A stretch of 64,000 bases of DNA from Isoetes taiwanensis (GCA_021234155.1 JAJEKV010000003.1:30861166-30925165), one strand, 5' to 3'; shown: positions 34,228 through 47,165, counted from the stretch's first letter. The notes: generated by a model from the letters alone, not told the origin. Translations and numbers: made by a program.

Positions 34228-34373
34228 GGCAAGGGGGAGCCTCCTCTCTGTTCCACCCTTCCATTGTTTTGTTTAGTATTTGGTGAGGGAGAGCCGCCAC
34301 TCTGCTCTATCCCCCCATTATTTTGCTGGATATCTGGCAAAGGAGAGTCTCCTCTCTGTTCCACCCTTCCATG
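34228..34373 (-). repeat. 54-bp in-frame tandem repeat (18 codons)
   Basis: Units start at 34228, 34282 and 34336. On the - strand they encode an 18-residue repeat of the kind (R/I)(V/I)EQRGGSPLP...QNNG. It may be a low-complexity part of a LINE ORF1 protein, since a weak ORF1-like frame follows at 34760-35026. Confidence 0.6.
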
Positions 34374-34759
34374 CAAAATATCAGACTCATTCATGACTTT
34401 AGAGGCATGTTGACTAGCCTTATTGCGTGCAGCTCTTTTCCAATTCACATTTTACCATTCCTCTTGGACATTTTCACGATGCCCCTAAACATTTTCTTGC
34501 TGCTCTTGCATCTCCTGGATCTTCTGTAATTTGGTTCTAGCATGCATCGAGGAGTAAGTAGAAGTGTTGATGAATGATATAAAGGAGACCTGACCTTGTA
34601 GGTTAGGTGGAAGAGGCAAGATTTGGCGGAAGGGATAACAAAAGGTAAAGGGGACACCATAGAGGTAGACGACACAAAGGAAGAAGGGACCATGGCAGGG
34701 CGATCTCTCTTAGCACGAAAATTTGCAAATAGAGCAAGTTGAGGAAATACGTCAGCAAG

Positions 34760-35026
34760 CTAAGGACCATTGAGAAATTGCAAGGCATACTTCAAAAAGA
34801 TAGGGCCACTTTTCACAACCACACAGTCATGACAACCACGACCAGAAGGGAGAGTAGCTCCATCAACAATAGAATGGGCCAAATGAATAGCCAGTCCTTT
34901 ACCAATACTGATAAGAAACTCTAGCACCAAGAGATCAAGATGAAGTTTAAGAATAGAAAACAAGTATGGCATCTTAAGAGCATGAGCTATACCACGAGCA
35001 AATCCAGACGAGTAAGGCTGATACAA
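34760..35026 (-). pseudogene. Possible LINE ORF1 (gag-like) fragment
   Basis: The 88-aa frame contains ISIGKGLAIHLAHSIVDGAT and CHDCVVV, reminiscent of the ig-lG--i--D--T ... R-C-V pattern of plant LINE ORF1 proteins. Similarity is weak and I am not certain. Nothing else is recognisable between 35.1 and 37.1 kb beyond the ASF1 3' flank. Confidence 0.3.
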
Positions 35027-35099
35027 AATATAATCGCTCTACATTGGGTCCACACCACGTGCTACCAGTTACTCAATAGCAGCAGCAGCAGCATCAAAA

Positions 35100-37167
35100 A
35101 CAATCAAGAAGAACTTTCTGTCCAACATCTTCAAAGTTTGGTAAGGTGGTACCTATTCTTCGAAGATGTGTCAACCAATAACCAAGCTTTCTAATATCAA
35201 CAAATGCTCCAGCACATTGACCAACCACACTAAACGACATCAAATTACCAATACATTTCTACATTTCTTGTGCAAATCATGATCAATCTCAACCACCTTA
35301 TACCCAGACGTCTTGAAGAGTATTCTTACACATTTCAGGCCGATAAAAAACTTCAACAGGAGGTAATTGAAGCTCCAACTGAGTCTTCTTTGCCCTTAAC
35401 TCACCCAAGAGGTTATTGAGATCTTTCTTATTATCTTGAATCATCACATCAATAGTTGTAGCAATACGAAATTCAGAAGTAGTTGACTACAAGTCTGTCT
35501 TGATCCAATCGCTAAAGCACTCCCTGCTAGCATTTACTCCGGTACTACTCAGTGCATTAGCACAGAGTGCCGGTGCAGGAAAATCACCACCTTGAAAGAC
35601 ACTCACGCAAGAGCCAGAGGGTTAACATGCAATGCCAAATTTGCCCCCTGCACTAGCATGGATATACGACATTTTGTGGGCAATTGAAAGTTGACGCCAA
35701 TCCTTTGCAAAGGCCGAAACTGTGAGGCCAAAATGGCTATCAGCCGGAATCTGAAACCTACGATACCACACTCTTGAAAGAGCTTTGAATCAGCTTTTCA
35801 ACAGGCCAAAAAACACCTAAATCTGAGGTCGGTAGCTCAAGCTATGAACACAAACGCAAGCAGCCTCGGCAGAAACCCTAAGACGCTCCGTTCCATCTTC
35901 CCCTTTGATCAGGTTGTATTGCACTTTACAATCTTAAACTTCCTTTTTGTCCTACGCATTATCTTTTTTTGCACACTAAAAATCTTCTAGCCGGAGAATC
36001 TTCTGATGGGGCTTTTTGAAGGCTTTGACAGATATCCAAATGTGCAAAAACCGTTGCTCGTCGATTATTAGCATGCCGTAAAAGTTTACATATATAGTAG
36101 AATTTAGTTTTATAGTAGGCTGCAAATAAGGTGAAGTAGAAAATTTCACATGGAAGAGATCAAGATAATTAAGATTGTCTTTAGAACAGGAATCGAAAAA
36201 GTGGGGTTAGTACCGATTGGACTCAACTTCTTTCGAACCTTGGGATAAAAACTGGTAAAAAAAATAGAGTTCATATGTAAACTAGTGTATTTGAATTCTA
36301 GCATATAGGAAATCCAATATATGGAGGCAAATTTTATGGTTATTCCTCGAATATTTTTCGAACCCTTTAGAATGATAGCTTGAACGATCCAAGAAAATTT
36401 TAATTCCAGATGTAATGTATTCCTTCTTGTTTGCTATACAGACTATCCCTAGTTTACCTTATTACATATTCCACATGTATAAATTTACCCTTTCTGAAAT
36501 CTTCTGGCACGACTTAAAACATTCCTAGCTTTCGTGTGCCTTATCTGAATTGCAATAGAGCTCATATGCGCATACTTTATATTGTTTCACCTCAAAAATT
36601 AGGGGTGCTTCAAGATGAAATTCAAGATAAAAACGGCAGGATTTTTCAATGCCATCGCTTTAGCACTCAAAGCCACATTAAACAATAGAACCCAAGCTCT
36701 GCATAAAACTAATCATATTCATGTAGATGGATATTAAGTGTGGAACAACAGCCCAGATCACAACAATTTATTTTTTTTTCCTAACATTTACGAATATTTC
36801 TGCTTTAAGGTGGGCTTGCACTTCAAGGACCTGATATGCAAAAAGAGGAAAAGGGCAGATGAAATGTGCAAATCCAACTTGTAAAGATCGTTCATTTCCA
36901 AATAGGGTTTATGATAACAGCCACAATGGAAATTTGCCAGAATCGGGTTGGGCCTAGTCTCTTATTCTCTTAAGTAGCATTGGTATGTCTCGCAAAATTA
37001 TACAAGCCATTCTGTAGGAACTAAAAGCTATCCAAAGACAGCCTTAAGAGCAAAACAGCGCAAACCACAGCTTGGATCAACATAATTCAAATTTGTAAAT
37101 GATGAGAATGTACAGGGGCTGGCAAAATTGATTCTTCTTACCCAGCATAAGCACAAGTAAAACTTAG
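35100..37167. other. Region downstream of ASF1, no gene seen
   Basis: No convincing frame. The part next to ASF1 (about 36960-37167) is its 3' UTR/flank and is the piece conserved in the relic at 21300-21450. Confidence 0.45.
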
Positions 37168-37934
37168 TCAAGCAACATTCATTGGACTGCTTACCCAGTT
37201 TAATGTTTCAGGCTGAGCAATCTCATGTTCCGAAGGAGCAGCTGGAAGTGCAGGAGGGTTAAAAACAATTGGGAATTTTGTAACCCTTGGCTTATCTGCC
37301 AAAATATTTCGTTGCACCCGATCTATAAGAACCTTAGCGGGTGGCTCTTCTTTTAAATGGTCATCCACATACTCGTTACTAACATAGTAACCCACCCTAA
37401 TGAATTCTTGGCCCATGTAAGAACAAGTCAATAACAATACGGTAACACCTATGATATCTTCATCTGGAATCTTTTCTGGCTCAGGAGGATCGGCCTGCAG
37501 TTTCATAAAAGGAAATTTCATACGTTGAGACAATGCACCATGCTCACAAACAGCAAACCTATCAGTGATCTAATTTGCATGAAACAGATACATTTAAGCA
37601 TTAGAAATAAGAGATGTTACCTGGAACACAAAACGATAGTTGCCAACATTCACGGGACCTACAAGAACACTCTCAAGAACTTGATCATATTTTTCATCTT
37701 CTGCTGAACCCACATAGATTAGCTTCCACTCCAAGTCTGAAAATATTAAAAACATGGGAGGTGACCTTCATAACATAAAGAGCTAAAAAAATTTCATTTA
37801 CATTTACTAGGTTCTTGGCACTCACCATCTTTAAGCGGCAGTAGACACTCATATGATATCTCAAATTGGAAAGGATTTAAAAACATAGAAGGATTGTCCA
37901 AAACAGTCACATTTGTTACATTCACAGCACTCAT
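37168..37934 (-). CDS. ASF1: Histone chaperone ASF1, 3 exons, 183 aa
   Basis: ASF1 carries H3-H4 dimers and hands them to CAF-1 or HIRA for nucleosome assembly in the nucleus. Exons (- strand): 37934-37826, 37736-37621, 37494-37168, all GT-AG. The joined protein starts [20 protein letters not shown] and keeps the immunoglobulin-like core; [40 protein letters not shown] are plainly visible. Residues known to contact H3 are present at their usual numbers: Asp54, Val94, Arg108, Tyr112. The tail after the core is short (ending SSPMNVA). A possible 5' UTR intron acceptor (TTGTTTAG) is at 37977-37984. No defect. A relic of this locus without exons lies at 20240-21450. Confidence 0.95.
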
Positions 37935-37984
37935 GCTTGCAGCAGAACTGTTTCACCTCGCCACTATTGTATAATCCTAAACAA

Positions 37985-39790
37985 CAAAATTATTAAGAAG
38001 TTCTGGCAAAAAAAGTTCTCAAAATAAAACGTTATATCTCCTGAGAGAAACACAACAATTCACCAAATATGAGATGAGAAAAAGGAAAACGTTGGAGCAC
38101 ATATACAGTCATGTGTGCAATTTCTGCCAGATCCATTGACAGATCAAATAGAAAAGGAGAGCCCAGCTAAAAGACTTATATAAAAGGGCCCAACTCCCCA
38201 ATTCAAAGCAACAAAAACAATAAACCTTACCTAACGTAAAAGAACCAGCCTAACGCAATTTGTACATTTAGATAGAACAATTATCCTGCCAATCCCAATC
38301 CCAGAGAAATGGAGACCAAAATAGAGCGCATCCTCTTGAAAAGAGTTCAAACAATAATTTAGTCTAGATAAATGCAACGTGGCTGAATGGATAACGCTAC
38401 ATATAAGGAGACGAGCCAAGCTCTGCACGGCTGGATATAACATTTCAGAAATCGATTTCCCAGCTGAGCATCAAAGCTTGTAACAAATGCTTAATATAGT
38501 ACACAATATCAGCAGGTGTGCCTGTTCAGAAACCCTACGTCTGATGGTGAACATGAACAGCCTACCTCTATGACAAACTTAGTTAGAGAAAACGGATAGC
38601 CCTAGTTTTATTCTTCAAACCAAGTAACAAGACAAGGCTCAGAACAGATTCAAGAAACAAAACATGCCACGAACATGGGCTTCCGTCCAAAACATGCAAA
38701 CTCTAAGCGACAAACGGTAAATGCAAAACACATGTTGTAAAAAGAAATAGGAGAGAAGGGTCCCAAAATAATCAAAACATACAAGTACATCCGAGAACGG
38801 AAAGACAAAAATGTGAATGCCACAGGCAGTGCACTAACCGTTTGTCAAAGAGAGCTTAGCAGGGTCCTGTTTCCTTCCGGTGAAGCAATGTGCAAAATAT
38901 GGCGGTAATCATCTCCGTGATGTAAGAAAAGGGGGGGAAATGGAAGCTCAAGGGTACACTCACTTCTTCGGGCCCGGGGCGGAATCCCCCCGGTTTTTCT
39001 TTCCGGCAGGGGGACCTTGCCTTTTTTTCAATTGAACGTCCATAAATCTTAGGGTGTTTCCCCATGATCACCATTCCTATTGCACTTATGATAATGTTTT
39101 AGCCAAATCTGACAAAACTTCGGATGAGGACAAATGAAATCAGGAAGAGGACAAACGAAATCTTGCTACAGGACAAACCCAGTTCTCATTTAGGGTATTC
39201 TCAAATCCATTTTAATTGGAGTGCCAGGCCTGTGCCATATCAGCAAAATTAAACTCCAGTTGCAGAGTGGAAACGCTACTCCAGTGCCTGTAACTTGCAA
39301 GGTGTCACAGTTATCGGCCATTTTTGGGCGTAATGGGCCCGGGGGATTCACCTATACGTATATTGGAATATGTAGTATAATAACATGAGGTTCCATGAGG
39401 GATTTTATATGGATATAAAAATTACAATTCCTGAAACCATAGACCATATCTCTAAAACAATGAATTGGTTGTTATAAAAAAAAAAACATAGATTTAAGAT
39501 AAAAAATAATCATATTAGCTCACTAGCTATATTGGTCAAGGCATTCTTATTAGACTATTGAGTTCAAATACCATTTTTTAAAACCTTAGGCAAACCTGTA
39601 TTTCATATTTCAAAATCATAGACGCCCTCAATCATAAATGACCATAATCGAAACGAGAGGTGCTCAAAGGCTCCAACATACGATCTGAGTCGTAGGATGG
39701 ATCCGAGCATCGAGAGCTATTAGATGGGCATTTTTGCTAATTATTCCTCGTTTGTGAGGTAGGGCGAAGATGGGATTAGGTAAAAACCTA
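37985..39790. other. ASF1 upstream region
   Basis: No other gene is supported. The segment 38500-38930 is the part duplicated upstream of EF-Tu. A GC-rich patch (38960-39030) and a GGGCCC motif near 39336 could belong to the promoter, but no start site can be fixed. 39060-39790 is AT-rich and featureless. Confidence 0.4.
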
Positions 39791-39794
39791 TAGC

Positions 39795-40698
39795 ATTCCA
39801 GCATAATATATGGTATAGATGCATATATTATACTGCCACGTCACTAGTACATGTCGACGACGACATGTACATGGCAACCATAAAGGGTTGTACCATAGGG
39901 CACAACTATTAGAGCCCATTATATTGCATACATTATGCAACATGTGAATATAATCTATATTGCCACGTGGCAGTACCCCATATGAGCCATATGGCCCATT
40001 AGACCATAACCCTAAAATGTGGGCATAAAGAGGCAGGAACCCTAAAAGTCTCCCCTTTTGGATTCCAGCCTTAGGAGCGTGCATTATCCAAGCGCTTGAT
40101 TCATTCTGGCCTCTCAGCAGCAATGAAGCTCGCATTCTGAAGTCGCTTCTCGAATCTTGAGCATCTTAGCAGATCTCAGTAGCATGGACGTGCTCAGGGG
40201 ATTGGGAGCTAGCCAAGAAGCCATTGAGTGGATAATCTGTTAGTCAATGCATGCTTCCCGATGGGCGTTAGGCCGGATTTGCATCAGTTCCTAACTGTAG
40301 ATTACCTCTAGAGCCTAAGAACCTTAGCCACTAATGAATGAACTTAACCATGTATGAGTAGATAGATTAGATCTTTACTCTGTTATTTCAGGACATTGGA
40401 TGATACTGTATTACTCTATGTGCACCACTTGTGTATTGGAAAAGGGGGTAGAGACCCAGAGCCTTCTTACAAGATGTTTCTAGATTAGCCTCATTAATTC
40501 CCACCTGGCTGTGAGTGGCTGGACTAGATCGGCTGACAAAGAAGGCTTGTCCGGCTACAATTGATCCCCTGGCGTGTAAAGTCTACTGGGGGGACGTTGT
40601 GGGCTAGGCATAATAGCTTGCGACTGCATGTGGGCAAGGTATGGGCTCGACACCTTCTATATGATGCATCGCCTCAGTGGAGTTCAAGTCGTGTACAA
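39795..40698 (+). repeat. LTR fragment of the LARD family, + orientation
   Basis: CCAGCATAATATA, TATTATACTGCCACGT, CCCTAAAA, GTGTAAAG and GGGCTCGACACC occur in the order seen in the LARD LTR (compare 6927-7880). Divergence is high. It lacks the terminal TGTGACGT and everything after about position 960 of the LTR. Confidence 0.7.
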
Positions 40699-41590
40699 GT
40701 GTAATGCTCCTTGCGCTATATACGACAACTTGTCGTATACACCGAAGGGGCTTCCCCATCTAGTGGCTACCCGTTGCATAGGCCTTCCATCTAACTCGCA
40801 TTTTGGATAATCAAACAGATGAGTAGAGGACACAGAGTTGTCATTCCGTCTCTTCCTCTAGGATCCCTATATCAGCGGATGCAATATACAACATAAGCAC
40901 TAATAACAATATAACGGCACTACCTCGAAGGGTAGTCAATATCCATACCATCATAACATGTGCAATACATCGTCAATATCAAAGCATCAAATGGACCCCT
41001 ACCCAAGGCTCAGACTCAAGGGGAAATCGACTGACGGTTGGGGCCTCCAAATAGATCAGACCTTTTTATGGCAATGACTTGGGATGGCGATAGACAATGG
41101 CTAGGGTTGACCACTCCATCCGCTGCTCATGTGCGTACTTTGCAGATAGATTAAATCAAGCTCTACCGTGATTGCAACCTACTAGAGATATAGTCCCATG
41201 GTATCTTCCAGCGAGACTACTTTGGGTTGCATATCCCCGGTTCGATGAGGTAGGAGAGGTTGTATCTCCCCCTCGTAGAGTGCAGTGGCTGCATGGGCAG
41301 CTAGAGGATCGTGGTGACACAAGTTCGTACCCAACTAAACTCCCCAAAACAAGAGCCCGGTCGACACATGCAGCTCTTGAGAGTCACGTGACACCATTGA
41401 TCTAGGAAGTGTCGGACTCATACCCAGCCCACATGAAGTGACCGACTATAAGCCTAGCCCGCTATGGGTCCCCAGTAGTCGCGATCAGCAGGGACCTCCC
41501 TCCACTTTGCCACTGACCATGTTATATGGTGCTCAGACACTCCATAGCCTCTGTAGCCAAATGGGCTCTATACACCTGCCGCATAATAAT
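40699..41590 (-). repeat. LTR fragment of the chromovirus family, - orientation
   Basis: It begins TGTAATGCTCCTTGCG and follows the order of the left LTR of the intact element (45533 onward): GGCTCAGACTC, CGACTGACGG, ACAATGGCTAGGGTTG, CCACTCCATCCGC, ACTTTGCAGAT, AGTGTCGGACTCATACCC. It abuts a + oriented LTR fragment, giving an inverted pair. Confidence 0.7.
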
Positions 41591-42614
41591 GGATACTAAT
41601 GGATCTAAACTAAGAGCATCAATTACTGATGGCTACTAGGTCTGGCCTCTCTTGCACCTTGGAATTGTTGTACTAGAAAATGTGAGACAAGAAGTTCAAC
41701 TATCATATTGATTGGTTATTGGGTTGCCCGAAGGGCAAACCATTGGGATGCAGGATATGGAATATGTCATTTGATAATGTTGGATGTGCCAATTTAATTG
41801 TCCAAATTGAGAGATAAGTAGCATTATATGGCGTGGGCAAGGCCTTGGATTATCATCAATTTGCGTAAGGGAGTGTTAGGGATCTTCAAACCTACGCACT
41901 TTCTAGCACCTGCTTTTCACATCTCTGCCGTTAAACATGGCGTAGGCTATGGCAGCCATGGCTCTATCCATTTCTCCATTGCACATTAAACTTTTTTCAG
42001 CTCCTAGTCCCTCAAATTCATCTTTGCCCTGTGAAATATGCAAAAAAGACCATCTTTGCACTAGCAGAACTTTAGCAGTTGCATGAACTCAAGTCCAACA
42101 TTGCAGAGCTTACAATGGAGACTTCCATGTTGAAGGAATGATTTAAAGTTTATGGTAATTGGCAGTAATGGTACTGTGGCTGGGCTACTCCCTTTCACCT
42201 CAACAATAAGGGTTAGCAAGTAAAAAATGTGATCTTGGATATAATAAAACTCTTTGATTATTGACGTTGCCTTGGAAGCACATAGAGCCATTTATCTAGG
42301 ATTTGACCCATGCTAAATGTGGAAGAGGAAGAAGAAATGCAATTATTTGGTCAGGCTAGAGCTACTATGATGGAAACTAGTTTGACTTTCGAATTTGATT
42401 TCAATTATATAGTTGATATCTTTGGCCAATCACATGCTACTATGGCAAATGAAATACATGCGATTCGACACCGTCGGATTGCCATTTTGGGGAGAGACGA
42501 GGCTATATATACATCTTTGGGCTCTTTCTCCATTATCGGCGTCTTCTTACAACAGTTTTTTTGTCTCAGTTTTTTGGTTTCTTTGCTAAGTCTTGTCGTC
42601 GGCCAAGCATTGAT
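41591..42614. other. No recognised feature
   Basis: The frame 42310-42762 (150 aa) runs into the tandem repeats and has no known motif; I do not call it a gene. About 100 bp at 42461-42565 (GAGAGACGAGGCTATATATA) recurs at 43761-43860. Confidence 0.4.
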
Positions 42615-43053
42615 TATTAGTTCATGTTTTCATTCTTTTGCTTCTCTTGCATGCAAGAATTTGTGGATCTGTAAGTTTATGAATGATTCTTGTTCGCTTT
42701 GGCTATGGAATTTTTGCTTGCATGCATGGATCTTGAAGGTACTGCATCAAATTATCATGTGATTCGTTCATGTTTTCGTTCTTTTGTGTCTCTTGCATGC
42801 ACGAATTTGTGGATCTATAAGTTTTATGAATGATTCTTGCTCGCTTTGGCTATGAAATTTTTTCCATGCATAGATCTTGAAGGTACTGCATCAAATTCTC
42901 ATGCGATTCGTTCATGGTTTCGTTCCTTTGCTCCTCTTACATGCACACATTTGTGGATCTATAAGTTTTATGAATGATTCTTGCTCGCTTTGGCTCTGGA
43001 ATTTTTGCTTGCATGCATGGATCTTGAAGGTACTGCATCAAATTCTCATGTGA
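42615..43053. repeat. 145-bp tandem repeat, three units
   Basis: Units near 42615, 42761 and 42905 share TTCATG-TTTCGTTC, TTTGTGGATCTATAAGTTT, ATGAATGATTCTTGCTCGCT and ATCTTGAAGGTACTGCATCA, and are mostly over 85 percent alike by eye. Confidence 0.85.
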
Positions 43054-43914
43054 TTGAGTGCTTTAGGATTCTATGATTAACCGACGATTTCCTTGGACAG
43101 ATCTGTGGCTGTTTAATATTTTCCCCCTTTTGCTCCCATACCTGTATATTTGGAAAAAGCGGTTGCTTCTTTTTGTAAATCGATCTTACTAGTCTGATTC
43201 TGATCATCAAGCATAGACCTTCTTCCCTCTGGTTCAATTTTGTGATCAGATTTGTTCTACCCGTTCTTTTCTTCTTCGTTTTTAGCATTCCGGAGTTGTC
43301 CCTTTTCTCTGCTGTCTTTTGTTCTGTTGCCTCTTTATAGCATTTGACGGTTATATGAACTGTATCCTTTAAAAATGACTTCTTATTTCTTTTATTTATT
43401 TGCCACTATTAGTCCGAGTTGCCATTTAGATTTATTTGCCAGGGTTTCTTTCTATTAATTCCAAATCGTTCCTAGGGTTTATTAGTTTTTGTTTCTTTTG
43501 GTCCCCCCCTAGGTTTCCTTCGTAACAACTTTGATACATTTAGCAATCTTAACATCTTGGCCTTGCTTTTTTCCTTAACAATTACCTTTGGAAGTTTTGA
43601 TTTCTTATTTTTTTGGACATGATATAGCTTTTTTCCTGATGCTCATTCAATATATGCCAAGTTTATTGTGGCAATCACACCTTGCTCATCATCTTATAGA
43701 AGTTCTCTTTTGATCGGCCGGTTTTCCCCCTCCAGACGAGTCTCTCACCAAAATGCATGTGATTTGACATTGCCGGATCGCCATTTTAGGGAGAGACGAG
43801 GCTATATATATGTTTTTAGGCTCGTGTCTTCTCACCGCAGTTTTTTGGTCTCAGTTCCCTCCCTTCCCACCCTAAGTTGTTTACATTCATGTTTTTTCAT
43901 TTTGATTTGTGATT
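43054..43914. other. Pyrimidine-rich intergenic stretch with dispersed duplicates
   Basis: No gene. An approximately 40-bp block CGGCCGGTTTTCCCCCTCCA...CACCAAAATG at 43714-43755 is repeated at 44770-44810. Confidence 0.45.
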
Positions 43915-44135
43915 CTATATCGTGTGGCTCGCGTGACCAGCCCCTCTGTATTTGAGAGGTTATGTTGTTTTAAGATATGATGTTATGTCGCGTGGCTCAC
44001 GTGATCAGCCCCTTTTTTATTCTTGAACTATTTGTCATTTCTCGTGTGGCACGCGTGTATAGCCCCTCTGTGTTTGAGAGATTATGTGATTTTGCTGTAT
44101 GATGATATATCGTGTGGCTCGCGTGACCAGCCCCT
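43915..44135. repeat. Tandem repeat of GTGGCTCRCGTGACCAGCC, four units
   Basis: Units at 43921, 43989, 44043 and 44111 with spacing 54-68 bp, each carrying CGTGGCTCGCGTGACCAGCC or variants (one with CACGTG). Related units in reverse orientation occur at 29455-29535, beside gypsy fragment A. Confidence 0.7.
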
Positions 44136-44514
44136 TCTATGATTGAAGGATTGTGATTTGTTATGGACCAGCCTCCGTGGGGGGTTTCGCCGAGCTGGCG
44201 TGGTGGCTTATATTTTTGAGTTACATGCTTCTTTTTACGTTGTTTCTTTTCAGGCCATCTCGTCCAACTGTGGGGAACTCGAACTTTTTTGAGTTACTTC
44301 CCTCCTATTCTATTCTAATGTCTAATGCATTTTGTTCGTTTTCTTTTACCTTAAGTTTTTCAGGTGATCATGGCCATTTGTTTCTTTCTTGTGGCTCTCG
44401 TGTTGGGTTCGAGAGGAATCGTCTTATTTGCGACCTCCATCTTGTGCTTCCTCGACTTTTCATCAATGATCTCCACTTTGATGGCCCGGGCTTTTCCTTT
44501 GGAGCCATCAGACG

Positions 44515-44575
44515 AAGGTTTATCATTAGGGTTTTCCTCGAAAACCCGAAAGGGAGGGGTTTTTCATCCCGGTGA
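44515..44575 (+). repeat. LINE-type 3' stem-loop fragment
   Basis: GGGTTTTCCTCGAAAACCCG followed by GGAGGGGTTTTTCATCC resembles the LINE 3' UTR motif at 19826-19876. No body or tail is clear. Confidence 0.4.
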
Positions 44576-45080
44576 TAAACTTTCGCACGTTGCCTCCTAT
44601 TTGCCTTTCTTATTTTACATCATCTTAAAGGGGCTTGGGTTGTTCCTATGGCAGGTCCCCTTTATTATTATTAGTGGGTAGTCAGACCAAATTGGTATGG
44701 TCGACTAGCCCTTTAGATATTTTTCAAAATGTTCATACACTGCTGTGATGAAAGATATGCCTATCTATCCGGCCGGTTTTCCCCCTCCAGACGAGTCTCT
44801 CACCAAAATGTCTAAGTGCATGAATTGTGCGCATCCAATTGTAGATGATCATTTTTCATCTCACTTAGAGAAATGTATGGGTAAAGTACTTCTCAAGTCT
44901 CTTTGTCACCCGAGTATCTTTTAAATATTGTGCTATGCCTTCTGCTCATTTTACTTTGAAGCAATGACACATCAGTATTGCTTAAGTCATGTTGACTAAA
45001 GTTCTTGGGAGAAAGGCATGTCTTAAAGCAAAGCAATCGATTATTGCAAGCCAGTTACTAAGAGTTTATAACATTCTCCC

Positions 45081-45532
45081 GATGGCATAGCTGTGGATAA
45101 CCTCCAACAATGCTCCATGGAAAGCTAGTAAGAAGAAAAAGTCTAAGCTAAGGCTTTAGATTTGACTGAAGGTGGAAAAAAGAAACAAATTGAAGCAAAG
45201 TAATATTTCAACTTCAGATACAATATGATCCAGATGCTCAACCTCCTCGTAGCAAATTTGCACTTTGAGAACTTGGCAAAAAACCTATGCAATCACAGTT
45301 TTTTTGCAGGGCCATATGAATATGGCATTGATGTTCCTCATGAGTTTTACTGTAATAAGGATGCCATCAAAGAAGATAATGACAAATTCATCAAAACACT
45401 CTCATAACACATCATTTATTAATTTCACAAAGGTTGTGAAAGACATTTGTTAATCCAAATGGCATTATAATAAACTCATAGTATATCCGGTTTTGAATGC
45501 TGATTTATGGATGTCTTCTTCTTAAATTTGTA
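45081..45532 (-). mobile_element. Decayed Ty3/gypsy fragment B, part 1 (RT region)
   Basis: Collinear with fragment A (29674-30130). On the - strand it carries reverse-transcriptase codons after the insertion point. It is interrupted at 45532 by the 13.1-kb chromovirus and resumes at 58659. The join falls in the RT sequence equivalent to GYHQIRI. Confidence 0.8.
45528..45532. other. Target site duplication TTGTA, left
   Basis: TTGTA precedes LTR start TGTGACGC; the same five bases follow the right LTR at 58654-58658. Fragment A shows the uninterrupted site (AAATTTGTATTTCATGG). Confidence 0.95.
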
Positions 45533-47165
45533 TGTGACGCTCCCTGAACATATACGACCCTCGGCCGTATACATACGGGGACTTTCCCCTTCCATGGCGA
45601 CCAACTCGCCATGAGCAGGGCCCTCCGTCTATTTCGGGCCATCTATAATATGATGCCCGAAAGAAGGACACGAAGGGGTCATTCGGCCCACGCCTTCAAT
45701 GGGGCTCCTACGTCGCGGAAGCGTGAATACAAGGGTTAGCACACAGCATAAATCACATATAAATAACCACCACGAAGGGTGGCGCATCCATCCAAATACC
45801 AACGGCAAAGAATATGCATCTAAACCTAAGAAAACACCCCAAACCCATGGTTCTACCCCGGCTCAGACTCCAGTGAGGATCGACTAACGGCTAGGTCTCA
45901 AGAGATCAGCAGACCGAATCTTAACATGGCGTTGGCTGGCATAGAACATTGGCTAGGGTTGTCCACTCCATCCGCCCCTCCTGTGCACACTTTGCAGATG
46001 GGTCAATTCACGCTATGGCGTCGCTATAGCCTTCCGGAGACGCAGGCTCGAGGCATCACCCTACTGAGCCTACTCCAGGGTTCATGAAGTCCTGGTCCAA
46101 TGAGGCAGGTCAGGGAAGCGTCCCCTTCCAGAATCACATTGGCTCCATGGGCGAGCTAGAGAATACGTGCCGCATCAGCGACCCCCGCATCCGTACCCGA
46201 CTTACTCGCCCTAAATCTACTCAAAGTGCAAGGTGCCCCATCACGGGTCACACCTCTACACCTGTGGGGAGTGTCGGACCCATACCCGCCCCTCGTGACC
46301 GGCTATCGAGGTCTAGCTCGCTATAGGAGTCCTGGAGCCTTTTATGTTCGTGCAAGACCCCACCTCCACTTCACCACTTGTGTTCCTTATCCGGTGCTAA
46401 GCCAAGACCATAGCATCTATGACCCGTGGGCTCTTGTGCACAGTAGCATTTAACGGGATAATATAGGGCTCTATCTAGGAGCATACTACAATAAACGGGC
46501 TCGGAGGTCACTACCCCCTTAACCCCCATTTCCGAGAGTAATACTAGACAAAGAACCATCAATCCATCCTTTACGAGCACAACCCGGAATCGAAATATAA
46601 AGAGAACTTACCTTTACAATCAAGGGTTAGTTCCTACGAGTAAAACACCGAGAGAACGGACCAACAACCCAAACAAAAGCCCAACAGGGCGCTATCCTAG
46701 AATTCACAACTACACTAGCCACCCACCTGTGTTTCTGCTGGACCCGTTGTCATTGGGGATTTCCATCTTCTTGGTCTTGGTATTCAGCTCGTGTCAGAAG
46801 GGTGGCGTCCAACTGCTCAAGGTGGCACTCAGCTCTGGTCACAAGGGTGGCGCTCCACTGCTCAAGGTGAGTTGTGGCTGATATGGGGGTGGTGATCCAC
46901 CTTATTGATCCCAATTAGCATTACCATGTTAGCCAATCGAGGGTGGCCACGTGGCGCCTTCCCAAACCATAATTAACTTAATTATGGCTTTTAAATATTA
47001 GTTCCTTAGTTATAGGTTATTATCCTTAATAATTAAATTAGCATAGCTAATTTAATCCCTTTTAAGTCAACCCCCTAGGTTCCCATACCCCATGGTGGCG
47101 TATCTCTACTTGGTGACGTGTCAACATATTTATACTTATACCGTATAAATACTTGGAACGTCACA
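45533..47165 (-). repeat. 3' LTR of the chromovirus (1633 bp)
   Basis: On the - strand it begins TGTGACGTTCCAAGTATTTA and ends GGGAGCGTCACA. It is collinear with 57017-58653. The start is shared with the LARD LTR (TGTGACGTTCCA), showing kinship. Confidence 0.93.

Noticed and set aside
42615-44135. CRISPR-like array
   Set aside because: Units are long, contiguous and diverged, without unique spacers, in a plant nuclear context.
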